Below are positions 44,200 to 52,999 of a DNA stretch of 64,000 bases, piece after piece. The notes below the pieces were generated by a model. The model worked only from the letters and a program-made list of their open reading frames with translations, was not told the DNA's origin and made no database searches. Positions within the stretch are counted from its first letter, which is position 1; every line of letters begins with the position of its first letter. The stretch lies in contig CP000781.1 of the NCBI GenBank assembly GCA_000017645.1, forward strand, positions 372,001 to 436,000, in the 5' to 3' direction. A program made the translations under genes and the position numbers. Source of the stretch: Xanthobacter autotrophicus Py2 (GTDB lineage Bacteria > Pseudomonadota > Alphaproteobacteria > Rhizobiales > Xanthobacteraceae).

Positions 44200-47100
44200 C
44201 TATTCCGCCGCCACGGCGGGTGCCTGCGGCGGGGCGCGGAAGCGGGCGAGAAGCTCGGCTTCCTCCGCCTGCACTGCCGCCAGATGCCGCGCCTTCACAT
44301 GGCCGAAGCCGCGGATCTTCTCCGGCAGCGCCGCGACGGCCACCGCAACGGCATGGCTCGCGCCATCGAGGCCGGCGATCAGTTCTTCCACCGTCTTCTC
44401 ATAGGCGCCGATGAGCGCACGCTCGGTGCGCCGCTCGGCGGTGTAGCCGAACGGGTCGAACACCGTGCCGCGCAGCCCCTTCAGCTTCGCCAGCAGGCCG
44501 AACGCCCGCATCATCCAGGGGCCCAGCGTCATCTTGCGCGGCTCGCCGGTGATGGGGTCGTGCCGGGCCAGCAGCGGCGGCGCGAGGTGGAATTCGAAGG
44601 TGAGGTCCCCGTCGAATGCGGCCGCCGCCTGGGCGCGGAAGGCGCCGTCCGCATAGAGCCGGGAGACCTCGTATTCGTCCTTGTAGGCCATGAGCTTGAA
44701 CAGGCTTTTTGCCACCGCCTCGGCCAGCCCGCCCCGCCCCGGGGCTTTCTGCGCCTCGGCGGCCCGCACCTTCTCCACCAGCCGGGCATAGCGCTGCCCG
44801 TAGGCGGCGTCCTGATAGGCGGTCAGCTCGGCGACGCGGCGGGCGATCACCTCGTCGAGGCTTGCCGAGAGGCGGCGGGCGTCGCTGGCGATCTCGCCCT
44901 TCGGGGTCGCCACCTTTTCCACCGCCGCCGGATCATGGGCGGCGCGGCGGCCCCACAGGAAGGCGGTCTTGTTCATGGCCACCGCCTCGCCGTTCAGCTC
45001 GATGGCCCGCTCAATGGCCTCCGCCGACAGGGGCAGGGCGCCGAACTGGTAGGCATAGCCCACCATGAAGATGTTCTGCGCCAAGGCGTTGCCGAACAGG
45101 GCCTGGGCCAGGCGGCTGGCTTCGATGAAATGGGTCATCTCGCTGCCGGCGAGATCGCGGATGGTGCGCTTGATGCGCTCGGTGGGGAGCGAATAATCGG
45201 CGTTCCGGGTGAAATCGCCGGGCAGCACCTCATGGGTGTTCACCACCACGATGGTCTTGCCGGGCTTCACCGCCGCCAGCACCTTCTTGGTGCCCGCCAC
45301 CACCAGGTCGCCGCCCAGCACCACGTCCGCCCCGCGCGCCGGCACGCGGATGGCGGTGATGTCGGCCGGGTCGTTGGCAAGGCGGATGTGGCTGTAGACC
45401 GCGCCACCCTTCTGGGCGAGGCCGGCCATGTCGATCATTCCGCAGGCCTTGCCTTCCAGATGCGCCGCCATGCCGAGGATGGCGCCGATGGTGACCACGC
45501 CGGTGCCGCCGACGCCGGTGGCGATGATGCCGTAGGTGCCATGGATCTCAGGATGGGCCGGTTCCGGCAGCGCCGGCCAGTCGCCCTCCGCGCCTGCGGC
45601 GCCCGCCACCTTCTTGGGCTTGGCGCCCTTCACGGTGACGAAGGACGGGCAGAAGCCGTTCACACAGGAGAAGTCCTTGTTGCAGGACGACTGGTCGATC
45701 TCCCGCTTGCGGCCCCATTCGGTCTCCAGCGGCTGCACCGAGACGCAGTTGGACTTCACGCCGCAATCGCCGCAGCCCTCGCAGACCCGTTCATTGATGA
45801 GCACCCGCTTGTCCGGGTCCGGATACTGGCCGCGCTTCCTGCGGCGGCGCTTCTCGGAGGCGCAGGTCTGGTCGTAGATCAGCACAGTGACGCCGGGGAT
45901 TTCCGCCAGCTCCCGCTGCACGCTCTCCAGCTCGTCCCGGTGGTGAATGGTGAGGCCGGTGGGCCAGTGGGTGTTGGGGGCGTATTTGTCCGGCTCGTCG
46001 GTGACCACCACGACCCGCTCGACGCCCTCCGCCGCCACCTGCCGGGCGATGACCGGCACGGTGAGGTCGCCGTCGTGCTTCTGGCCGCCGGTCATCGCCA
46101 CCGCGTCGTTGAACAGGATCTTGTAGGTGACGTTCACCTTGGCGGCGCAGGCGGCGCGCAGGGCGAGATAACCCGAATGGTTGTAGGTGCCGTCTCCGAG
46201 ATTCTGGAACACGTGGGGGCGCTTGGAGAAGGAGGATTCGCCGATCCAGTTGGCGCCCTCGCCACCCATCTGGGTGAAGCCGGTGGTCTCCCGGTCCATC
46301 CACTGCACCATGTAGTGGCAGCCGATGCCGGCATAGGCGCGCATGCCTTCCGGCACCTTGGTGGAGGAATTGTGCGGGCAGCCCGAGCAGAAATAGGGGA
46401 TGCGGGTGGCCACGTCCGAGGTGGCGGCCAGCACCCGCTGGGCCTCCTCCAGCTCGGCGACGCGCTCCGCGATGTCCGGGATGTTGCCATAGGCGAGCAG
46501 CCGGCGGCCGAGCTGGATGGCGATGTCGTTGGGGTCCAGCGATCCCTTCACCGGGAACAGCCAGCGGCCCTCTTCATCTTTCTTGCCGATGCAGACCGGC
46601 TGGTTGGCGGTGCCGTACAGCTCCTCGCGCACCTGCACCTCGATGAGTGAGCGCTTTTCCTCCACCACCATGATGAGGTCGAGGCCGCGGGCGAACTCCT
46701 TCAGTCCCTCCGTCTCCAGTGGCCAGGGGCAGGCCACCTTCCAGATGCGCAGGCCGAGATCGTTGGCGCGGACCTCGTCGATGCCCAGTTCGTCCAGGGC
46801 GAGGCGCACATCCAGGTAGGACTTGCCTACGGTGGCGATGCCGATGCGCGGCCGCGACCCGCCCGAGGTGATGAACCGATTAAGCCGATTGGCGCGCAGG
46901 AAGTGCAGCACCGCGTCGCGCTTGAATTCCTGGAGCCGCTCCTCCTGCGCCAGCGGGGTGTCGCCAAGGCGGATGTTGAGCCCGCCGGGGGGCATGGCGA
47001 AGCCCAGCGCCGGCTCGATGCGCACCCGCTCCAGCCGTCCGTCCACGATGCCGGTGGATTCAATGGTGTCCTTCACCGCCTTCAGGCCCACCCAGGCGCC

Positions 47101-47679
47101 GGAGAAGCGCGACAGGGCCCAGCCGTAGAGGCCGTAGTCGATGATCTCCTGCACGCCCGCCGGGTTCAGCACCGGGATCATCACGTCGACGAAATGGAAT
47201 TCGCTCTGGTGGGCGGTGGTGGATGATTCGCAGGTGTGGTCGTCGCCCATGAGGGCCAGCACGCCGCCATGACGGGAGGTGCCCGCATTGTTGGCATGGC
47301 GGAACACGTCGCCGGAGCGGTCGACTCCCGGTCCCTTGCCGTACCAGAGGCCGAACACGCCATCGAACCTGCCCTCGCCCCGTAGCTCGGCCTGCTGAGA
47401 GCCCCACAGGGCGGTGGCGGCCAGATCCTCGTTGAGGCCGGACTGGAACTTGATGTCGTTGGCCTTGAGGATCTTCTCGGCGCGCAGGAACTGCTGGTCG
47501 AGCCCGCCGAGCGGCGAGCCGCGATAGCCGGTGACATAGCCGGCGGTATTGAGGCCGGCGCGGCGGTCGCGCTCCTTCTGCATCAGGGCGAGGCGCACCA
47601 GCGCCTGCGTCCCCGAGACGAAGACGCGGTCCTGGGTGAGGTCGTATTTGTCGTCGAGCGAGACGGGCGTCAGGGCCAT
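44200..47679 (-). CDS. Indolepyruvate ferredoxin oxidoreductase, fused subunits
   Basis: 1159-residue single-chain thiamine-diphosphate enzyme that oxidatively decarboxylates aryl pyruvates (from Trp, Phe, Tyr) to acyl-CoA, passing electrons to ferredoxin. N-terminal domain begins VSLDDKYDLTQDRVFVSGTQAL. The ThDP site has GDGTYNHSGYLALRAAC and TGGQKHDG. An iron-sulfur region follows, with CEGCGDCGVKSNC and a later Cys-rich SCNKDFSCVNGFC. The C-terminal gamma domain starts GVGGTGVVTIG. The alphaproteobacterial form fuses IorA and IorB. A 12-base inverted repeat lies upstream. Other 2-oxoacid substrates are possible. Confidence 0.93.
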   Translation of the reverse strand: MALTPVSLDDKYDLTQDRVFVSGTQALVRLALMQKERDRRAGLNTAGYVTGYRGSPLGGLDQQFLRAEKILKANDIKFQSGLNEDLAATALWGSQQAELRGEGRFDGVFGLWYGKGPGVDRSGDVFRHANNAGTSRHGGVLALMGDDHTCESSTTAHQSEFHFVDVMIPVLNPAGVQEIIDYGLYGWALSRFSGAWVGLKAVKDTIESTGIVDGRLERVRIEPALGFAMPPGGLNIRLGDTPLAQEERLQEFKRDAVLHFLRANRLNRFITSGGSRPRIGIATVGKSYLDVRLALDELGIDEVRANDLGLRIWKVACPWPLETEGLKEFARGLDLIMVVEEKRSLIEVQVREELYGTANQPVCIGKKDEEGRWLFPVKGSLDPNDIAIQLGRRLLAYGNIPDIAERVAELEEAQRVLAATSDVATRIPYFCSGCPHNSSTKVPEGMRAYAGIGCHYMVQWMDRETTGFTQMGGEGANWIGESSFSKRPHVFQNLGDGTYNHSGYLALRAACAAKVNVTYKILFNDAVAMTGGQKHDGDLTVPVIARQVAAEGVERVVVVTDEPDKYAPNTHWPTGLTIHHRDELESVQRELAEIPGVTVLIYDQTCASEKRRRRKRGQYPDPDKRVLINERVCEGCGDCGVKSNCVSVQPLETEWGRKREIDQSSCNKDFSCVNGFCPSFVTVKGAKPKKVAGAAGAEGDWPALPEPAHPEIHGTYGIIATGVGGTGVVTIGAILGMAAHLEGKACGMIDMAGLAQKGGAVYSHIRLANDPADITAIRVPARGADVVLGGDLVVAGTKKVLAAVKPGKTIVVVNTHEVLPGDFTRNADYSLPTERIKRTIRDLAGSEMTHFIEASRLAQALFGNALAQNIFMVGYAYQFGALPLSAEAIERAIELNGEAVAMNKTAFLWGRRAAHDPAAVEKVATPKGEIASDARRLSASLDEVIARRVAELTAYQDAAYGQRYARLVEKVRAAEAQKAPGRGGLAEAVAKSLFKLMAYKDEYEVSRLYADGAFRAQAAAAFDGDLTFEFHLAPPLLARHDPITGEPRKMTLGPWMMRAFGLLAKLKGLRGTVFDPFGYTAERRTERALIGAYEKTVEELIAGLDGASHAVAVAVAALPEKIRGFGHVKARHLAAVQAEEAELLARFRAPPQAPAVAAE

Positions 47680-47763
47680 GGGCGCCTCCAGGCGGGCGCG
47701 GCGCGGACGGGGTCAAACCGTCGCAGCCGTTCGACCTTAGGCTGGCACGGAGTGTCGCACCCG

Positions 47764-47802
47764 GCAATTTCGTTGTTCTAAGTCAAAGCGCAACGAAATT
47801 GC
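47764..47802. promoter_or_regulatory. Long inverted repeat upstream of the oxidoreductase gene
   Basis: Two 12-base arms, GCAATTTCGTTG (47764-47775) and its exact complement (47791-47802), are separated by 15 bases. The near arm is 85 bases upstream of the ATG at 47679. The AT-rich arms stand out in GC-rich DNA and the spacing suits a dimeric or tetrameric regulator. The regulator is not identified. Confidence 0.65.
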
Positions 47803-47888
47803 TCAAAAGCTGGGCGTGACGCATTTTGGCGCATTGCGGCATCTGCGCAGCGGCAGTGCAGCATGAGTCTCAGGCTGGAATGGGGCCT

Positions 47889-48932
47889 TCAGCCCGGCAG
47901 CAGCCGCTCGCTCTGGAGATAGCCGGTGAGCAGGGCGAAGCCGAAGGCCATCACCAGGATGGCGGCCCCCAGTTCCACGCCGAGGCGCAGCAGCACTGCC
48001 CGCCGGTCGTCGCGGCCCGCGAGCCGCACTGCGAGGCGCTTGCCATAGACCGCGATGGCGGCGATGGCCGTCACCATCAGCGCGGTGCCGAGGCCCATGG
48101 CGAAGGCGGAGGCGACGCCGCTCATGAATACGCCCTGCGCGAGGGCGAAGGTGAGTACGAGGATGGCCCCCGAGCACGGCCGTGCGCCGGCGGAGACCAC
48201 AGCCACCGCCGCCCGCTTCCAGCCACCCTTGCCCTCCAGCAGGGCGGGATCGGGGGCGTGGATATCGCCGCAGTCGCAATCGGCGCCGTGGACATGGGCG
48301 CTCTCGCCCCGCGCCGCAGCAACCAGCGCGCGGCCCTTCACGATCGCGAGATAGAGGCCGAACACGCCGATGCCGCCATAGGCCACGATCTCCACCCAGT
48401 TCATGGCCTGCGCCATGGACACGGCGGTGGCGTTCAGCGCCAGCGCCAGAATGCCCACGAAGACGATGGCCACGATGGCCTGCACCATGCCCGAGGCCAG
48501 CGCCAGCACCGCGCCGCGCCGGAGCGTGCCGCCATCGGCCAGAAGATAGGAAGAGATCACCGCCTTGCCGTGGCCGGGGCCGGCGGCATGGAACACCCCA
48601 TAAGCAAAGGAGAGGCCGGCAAGGAGGAAGGTGGCGTTGCCGTCCTGCTTGCTGGCGCGCACCGCCTGCACCAGCGCGCGGTAGAATTCCGCCTGCTTGG
48701 CGAGGACGAAGCCGGCGATGCCTGTGGGCTGGGGCCCGCCGCCGAGACCGAAGGGCGTCGCCTTGGGGGCCGGGCCGAAGCCCTGCGCGAAGGCGAGGTC
48801 CGGATACAGCACCAGCGCCGCCAGCAGGGCGAAGGCGAGGGCGGCGGTCAGCCCCAGCAGCAGCACGGCGAGCCAGCGCAGGGGCCGCCCGGCCCCGGCC
48901 GGCGCTTTCACGGTCATCTGGCTCACGGGCAT
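47889..48932 (-). CDS. NicO/RcnA-family nickel/cobalt transporter
   Basis: 347-residue inner-membrane protein with about six to seven hydrophobic segments. The family motifs FHAAGPGHGKAVISSYLLA and SAGARPCSGAILVL are present. A cytoplasmic or periplasmic loop is rich in His, Asp and Cys (HVHGADCDCGDIHAPD) and probably binds metal. Its start overlaps the DUF1007 gene stop by ten bases. The pair is a known Ni/Co transport arrangement. The cobalamin riboswitch upstream points to cobalt. Confidence 0.9.
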   Translation of the reverse strand: MPVSQMTVKAPAGAGRPLRWLAVLLLGLTAALAFALLAALVLYPDLAFAQGFGPAPKATPFGLGGGPQPTGIAGFVLAKQAEFYRALVQAVRASKQDGNATFLLAGLSFAYGVFHAAGPGHGKAVISSYLLADGGTLRRGAVLALASGMVQAIVAIVFVGILALALNATAVSMAQAMNWVEIVAYGGIGVFGLYLAIVKGRALVAAARGESAHVHGADCDCGDIHAPDPALLEGKGGWKRAAVAVVSAGARPCSGAILVLTFALAQGVFMSGVASAFAMGLGTALMVTAIAAIAVYGKRLAVRLAGRDDRRAVLLRLGVELGAAILVMAFGFALLTGYLQSERLLPG

Positions 48933-49573
48933 TTCACCGTGATCTTGTCGGCGAACTGGGCGCCATAGGTGCTGGCCGAGGTGAGGTTCGAGAAGAAGGC
49001 CTCGTTCAGCGTCCCGCTCGCCGGCGGCTCCGGGGAGATCACCTCCTGGGTGCAGCCGCCCGGGGCGGAAATGAGCTTCACCGGATCCTTCTCGTTGAAG
49101 GAGAAGGAGACGAAGGCGGTGGGATCGTAGATCTCGAGTGAGGTGGTCCCCTTCGCTGCCACCGGCTTTTCCAGCGGCAGGGTGAAGTGCAGGGTGAGCA
49201 ACTCGTTCTCATAGGTGAGGAAATAGTCGACGGGGTCCTTGAAGGCGAGCTTGGTGGTCGCCGTCTTGCCCACCACGAAGTAGTTGTATTCCTTCAGGGA
49301 CGTGACGTTCACCTCGGCGAGGGGCTTCAGCACATCGTCGCCATAGCTGCCGTCCTTCTGCTTCTCCATGCCCTGCAGGGCGAAGGCAGAGAAGGCATCG
49401 TCGAAGGTCCAGATCTGCTTCACCCCGGTGAGGCGGCCGCTGGCATCGTAGACCAGCTCGCTCTTCATGGTGACCCACACATGGGGGTGCGCCTGCGCCG
49501 GGCGCGGCGCCAGGGCGGCGAACAGGAGCGCGGTCACAAGGCTCAGGGCGACCGTCACGGTGCGCGGCGTCAT
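48923..49573 (-). CDS. DUF1007 family periplasmic protein
   Basis: 216 residues with a signal peptide (VTVALSLVTALLFAALAPRPAQA, then HPHVW at the mature N-terminus). The mature HPHVWVTMKSELVYDASGR and the IWTFDDAFSAF segment define DUF1007, usually encoded next to NicO transporters. It may deliver Ni/Co to the permease, with the N-terminal His pair as a likely ligand. Start ATG 49573 has GAGGA nine bases upstream. It is preceded by a probable cobalamin riboswitch. Confidence 0.9.
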   Translation of the reverse strand: MTPRTVTVALSLVTALLFAALAPRPAQAHPHVWVTMKSELVYDASGRLTGVKQIWTFDDAFSAFALQGMEKQKDGSYGDDVLKPLAEVNVTSLKEYNYFVVGKTATTKLAFKDPVDYFLTYENELLTLHFTLPLEKPVAAKGTTSLEIYDPTAFVSFSFNEKDPVKLISAPGGCTQEVISPEPPASGTLNEAFFSNLTSASTYGAQFADKITVKCP

Positions 49574-49604
49574 CGGCAATCGTCCTCGTTCACCCGCCCG
49601 TGGA

Positions 49605-49770
49605 TGCGGCCGCTGCGGAGGCAGCCCCGAATCCGGGCAGGGTCTCACCTTGCCCCGGACTTCGGCGGAAGCGTGGCACGCCCCAGTGGCACAGTTTCTT
49701 GCCGGTGGCGTGACAGGGGCAGCTGCCGCAACGTCGGTGGCGCGGTTATCCCCTTGTCCGGCCCCTGCTG
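49605..49770 (-). ncRNA. Probable cobalamin riboswitch in the DUF1007-nicO leader
   Basis: Reading the minus strand toward ATG 49573, conserved-looking blocks appear in the right order. They are AAGGGGATAACC (near 49744-49755), GGCAGCTGCCCC (about 49716-49727), AACTGT followed by GCCACTG (49684-49690), and a B12-box-like GAAGTCCGG with GTGAGACCCTGCC (49636-49667). A short GCTGC/GCAGC hairpin follows. The match is by eye; the B12 box has extra bases compared with the textbook pattern. It would repress the metal transport genes when cobalamin is plentiful. Confidence 0.6.
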
Positions 49771-49784
49771 CGTCAGCCTGCTCG

Positions 49785-50726
49785 TCAGCTCTGCTCGTGC
49801 TTGGGCTTTTCCGCGGCGCGGCGGCCGAAATCGGGAGCGGCCGTCTCCTGGCCCTGCTCGATGATGGAGCGGCGGATGGCCCTGGTGCGGGTGAAATGCT
49901 CGAACAGGGCGTCGCCGTCGCCATAGCGGATGGCGCGCTGGAGGGCGGTGAGATCCTCCGTGAAACGGCCGAGCATCTCCAGGACCGCCTCGCGGTTGGA
50001 GAGGAACACGTCGCGCCACATGGTGGGGTCGGACGAGGCGATGCGGGTGAAGTCGCGGAAGCCACCGGCCGAGAACTTGATCACCTCGGAGGTGAGCGTC
50101 TCCTCCAGCTCGGCCGCCGTGCCCACGATGTTGTAGGCGATGAGGTGCGGCACATGGCTGGTGATGGCGAGCACCAGGTCATGGTGCTGGGCGCTCATGG
50201 TCTCCACGTTCGCCCCCGCCGCCCGCCACAGGGCGACCACGCGGTCCACCGCGGCGGGATCGGCCCCCTCCGGCGGGGTGACGATGCACCAGCGGTTCTC
50301 GAACAGGGTGGCAAAGCCGGCGTCGGGGCCGGAAAACTCCGTGCCCGCCACGGGATGGGCCGGCACCAGATGGGCATGGGCCGGCACGAAGGGGGCCATG
50401 GCCTCCAACACCGAAGCCTTCACCGAGCCCACGTCCGAGAGGATGGCGCCGGGCTTCAGATGCGGCCCCACCTCGGCGGCCACCGCGCCGGAGGCGCCCA
50501 CGGGCACGCAGGCGATGACGATGTCGGCGTCCTTTGCGGCCTCGGCGGCGCTCTGGGTCACCTCGTTGGCAAAGCCCAGCTCGCGCACACGGGCGCAGAC
50601 GGTGGCGTCGGCGTCGGCCACCACGATGGTGCCGGCGAGATGCTTCTCCCGTGCCGCGCGGGCCAGCGACGAGCCGATGAGCCCCGCCCCGATGATGGCG
50701 AGGCGTGGAACGAGCGGGCGGATCAC
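49785..50726 (-). CDS. tyrA: Prephenate/arogenate dehydrogenase
   Basis: 313-residue NAD(P)-dependent enzyme of tyrosine synthesis. Rossmann motif [14 protein letters not shown] at the N-terminus, DVGSVK, the [12 protein letters not shown] block with the catalytic His, and the C-terminal [15 protein letters not shown]. No chorismate mutase or ACT domain is fused. Start GTG 50726 overlaps the hisC stop by four bases (GTGA). Co-directional with hisC and, further upstream, the chorismate mutase gene, a common Rhizobiales arrangement. Substrate preference between prephenate and arogenate is not decidable. Confidence 0.94.
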   Translation of the reverse strand: MIRPLVPRLAIIGAGLIGSSLARAAREKHLAGTIVVADADATVCARVRELGFANEVTQSAAEAAKDADIVIACVPVGASGAVAAEVGPHLKPGAILSDVGSVKASVLEAMAPFVPAHAHLVPAHPVAGTEFSGPDAGFATLFENRWCIVTPPEGADPAAVDRVVALWRAAGANVETMSAQHHDLVLAITSHVPHLIAYNIVGTAAELEETLTSEVIKFSAGGFRDFTRIASSDPTMWRDVFLSNREAVLEMLGRFTEDLTALQRAIRYGDGDALFEHFTRTRAIRRSIIEQGQETAAPDFGRRAAEKPKHEQS

Positions 50727-51901
50727 TTGTCCTTGCCCCCGGCTTCCTGCCCCGCCGAGCTGTTGCCCGACATGAAGTCCGCGAGGGCGGCCACCACCAG
50801 GTGGTTGGCCTCCTCCGTGCCCACCGTCATGCGCAGGGCGTGCGGCAGGCCGTAGGATGCCACCTGCCGCAGCACCAGGCCCCGCTTCATCAGGAAGGCA
50901 TCCGCCTCCTTCGCCGTGCGGCCGGGGGTGTCGGGGAAGTGGATGAGCAGGAAGTTGGCGACCGAGGGCGTGACCTTGAGGCCGAGCCCCTCGATCTGCT
51001 CCGTCAGCCACGGCAGCCAGCGCGCGTTGTGCGCCACCGCCTTTTCCACATGGGCGGCATCCGCGATGGCGGCGGCGCCGGCGAGCAGGGCCGGGGTGTT
51101 CATGTTGAACGGGCCGCGCACCCGGTTCATGGCGTCGATCACATGGGCCGGGCCCACCGCCCAGCCGATACGCAGGGCGGCAAGGCCATGGATCTTGGAG
51201 AAGGTCCGGCTCATCAGCACGTTGTCGGCGGTGAGCGCCAGTTCCAGCCCGGTCTCGTAATCGTTGCGGCGGACATATTCCGCATAGGCCGCGTCCAGCA
51301 CCAGCAGCACATTGGCGGGCAGGCCGGCATGCAGGCGGCGCACCTCGTCGAACGGAAGGTAGGTGCCGGTGGGATTGTTCGGATTCGCAAGGAAGACGAG
51401 CCGTGTCCGCGGCGTCACCAGCGCGAGGATGGCGTCCACGTCGGCGGTCAGGTCCCGTTCCCTGGCCACCACCGGGGTGCCGCCGGAGGCCAGCGTCGCG
51501 ATCTTGTAGACGAGGAAGCCGTGCTCGCTGAAGATCACCTCGTCGCCCGGTCCCACATAGGTGTGGGCCACGAGGTTCAGGATCTCGTCCGAGCCGGCGC
51601 CGCAGATGATGCGCGCGGGATCGAGACCATAGGCCGTGGCGATGGCTTGCCGCAGCACGGTGGCGGAGCCGTCGGGATAGTCCTCCAGCTTGCGGCCGGC
51701 CTCGGCGAAGGCAGCCACCGCCTTCTCGCTCGGGCCGAGCGGGGTCTCGTTGGAGGAGAGCTTGAAGACCTTCTCCACCCCGGGGGCGTGGCTCTTGCCG
51801 GGCACATAGGCCTCGATGGCGAGCACACCGGGCCGCGGCTCGGGTCGCGTGGACTCGGGGCGGCCGGGAGCGGGGATCGGGTCTTTCAGCACGGCGGACA
51901 T
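50723..51901 (-). CDS. hisC: Histidinol-phosphate/aromatic aminotransferase
   Basis: 392-residue PLP fold-type I enzyme. Visible: [11 protein letters not shown] at the N-terminus, [20 protein letters not shown], the Schiff-base Lys in [17 protein letters not shown], and the C-terminal Arg in [16 protein letters not shown] LRMTVG. In Rhizobiales, HisC in this tyrA-linked position probably serves both histidine synthesis and transamination of aromatic precursors. It is four-base coupled to tyrA. Confidence 0.93.
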   Translation of the reverse strand: MSAVLKDPIPAPGRPESTRPEPRPGVLAIEAYVPGKSHAPGVEKVFKLSSNETPLGPSEKAVAAFAEAGRKLEDYPDGSATVLRQAIATAYGLDPARIICGAGSDEILNLVAHTYVGPGDEVIFSEHGFLVYKIATLASGGTPVVARERDLTADVDAILALVTPRTRLVFLANPNNPTGTYLPFDEVRRLHAGLPANVLLVLDAAYAEYVRRNDYETGLELALTADNVLMSRTFSKIHGLAALRIGWAVGPAHVIDAMNRVRGPFNMNTPALLAGAAAIADAAHVEKAVAHNARWLPWLTEQIEGLGLKVTPSVANFLLIHFPDTPGRTAKEADAFLMKRGLVLRQVASYGLPHALRMTVGTEEANHLVVAALADFMSGNSSAGQEAGGKDK

Positions 51902-51968
51902 CTCAACATACTCCAGAACCTGACGGATCGGGCCGCCCGGCGGCCCTTGGCATTCAGCCCTTAGGTCT

Positions 51969-52028
51969 TAAGCCCGCGCGGCACCTGAGCGAGCCCACTA
52001 AGCCCGCGCGGCGCCTGAGCGGGCTTAA
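51969..52028. repeat. Two tandem 30-base repeats with hairpin potential
   Basis: Copies at 51969-51998 and 51999-52028 share TAAGCCCGCGCGGC and CCTGAGCG. The second can fold AGCCCGC/GCGGGCT. They lie between the chorismate mutase stop and the hisC start, directly downstream of the dispersed 17-base element. Confidence 0.85.
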
Positions 52029-52032
52029 CCGA

Positions 52033-52049
52033 CACCGGTCGAAGACCGG
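52033..52049 (-). repeat. Dispersed 17-base palindromic element, copy 2
   Basis: Identical to the element at 2705-2721 and at the same distance from a minus-strand stop codon (here TAG ending at 52061). It may contribute to transcript ends. Confidence 0.6.
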
Positions 52050-52060
52050 GGTCGACGGCA

Positions 52061-52906
52061 CTAAGTCTCCGCCCCCACCTTGTGGATGGCGGCATGGCTG
52101 CCCACCTCGGCGACCGCGCGGACGCCGGCGCCGGCCTCGGTGAGGGCTGCGATCACCTCGTCCACCGCATGGCCGGGGGGCAGGGAGGCGAGGAGTGCCG
52201 CACCGTCGAGGGCGTCATCGGGCGCCACCACCACCTCGGCGAAGGCGGGTATGCCACGGCCCGCCGCCGCGCTCCATCCCGTGACGCGCAGCGAATAGAC
52301 GCGGACCTCGCGCACGGCGGCATCGTCGATGGGGTGGGAGACCACGAACACCGGCAGCCCGGCGGGATGGTCCGCCCGCTCCACGAACGGCAGGCGGGCG
52401 ATGATCTTGGGAGCGCCCTCGGCCTCCAGCGCGGTCCACCACGGGTCGCCGGAGCCGGGGGCGACGGCGGCGATGAGGCCGAGGTCACCCTTGGAGCCCT
52501 TCACCGCATCGATCACTCCCCGCGCGCCCATGTGGGGCACGAACGGAACGGTGAAGCCGAAATGGAAGCGCGCGCTGTCGCGCATGGCCGGCTCGCCCAC
52601 CGCAAGGTCGGCATGGACCGAATAAGGCGCCTGCACATAGGTGAAGGTGGCGATGATGACGCGCCAGATGCTCTCCACCGTGTCGAGGGGCAGGAGGCCG
52701 TCGTGGCGTTCCACCAGCCGGCGCATCATGTCGGCCTCGCGGGCCGGGCGGAAGGCGGAGCCGCTCTCCGCGCCCGCGGTGCGCTTCACCTGCACCAGGC
52801 GGTCGATGATCGCGCTGCGCTCCATGAGGAGGCGGTGCATGGCCTCGTCGATGCGGTCGATCTCGGAGCGCAGGTCGGCGAGCGAAAGCGGGGTCTGAGT
52901 TTGCAT
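52061..52906 (-). CDS. Chorismate mutase with C-terminal extension
   Basis: 281 residues. The first 85 or so form an AroQ-type all-helical chorismate mutase: LADLRSEIDRIDEAMHRLLMERSAIIDRLVQVK, with the usual Arg, Lys and Asp pattern, then PAREADMMRRL. The remaining 190 residues form an alpha/beta region (SVHADLAVGEPAMRDSARFHFGF, VIDAVKGSKGDLGLIA) that looks like a periplasmic-binding/prephenate dehydratase-like fold but without an obvious TRF catalytic motif. Converts chorismate to prephenate for tyrA downstream. Start ATG 52906 is preferred over a TTG at 52963. Confidence 0.85.
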   Translation of the reverse strand: MQTQTPLSLADLRSEIDRIDEAMHRLLMERSAIIDRLVQVKRTAGAESGSAFRPAREADMMRRLVERHDGLLPLDTVESIWRVIIATFTYVQAPYSVHADLAVGEPAMRDSARFHFGFTVPFVPHMGARGVIDAVKGSKGDLGLIAAVAPGSGDPWWTALEAEGAPKIIARLPFVERADHPAGLPVFVVSHPIDDAAVREVRVYSLRVTGWSAAAGRGIPAFAEVVVAPDDALDGAALLASLPPGHAVDEVIAALTEAGAGVRAVAEVGSHAAIHKVGAET

Positions 52907-52999
52907 CTTGGCGTTCGCGCGGCTGGGAGGGGGAGCCTTAGCCGGAACGGGGCGCGGAATCAAAGGATTGTTGGCCGGCCGCCCCGCCGGTGCGCCGCT

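Noticed and set aside
44284..46650. 788-codon plus-strand open frame opposite the indolepyruvate oxidoreductase gene
   Set aside because: Shadow of the minus-strand gene, which has ThDP and iron-sulfur motifs.
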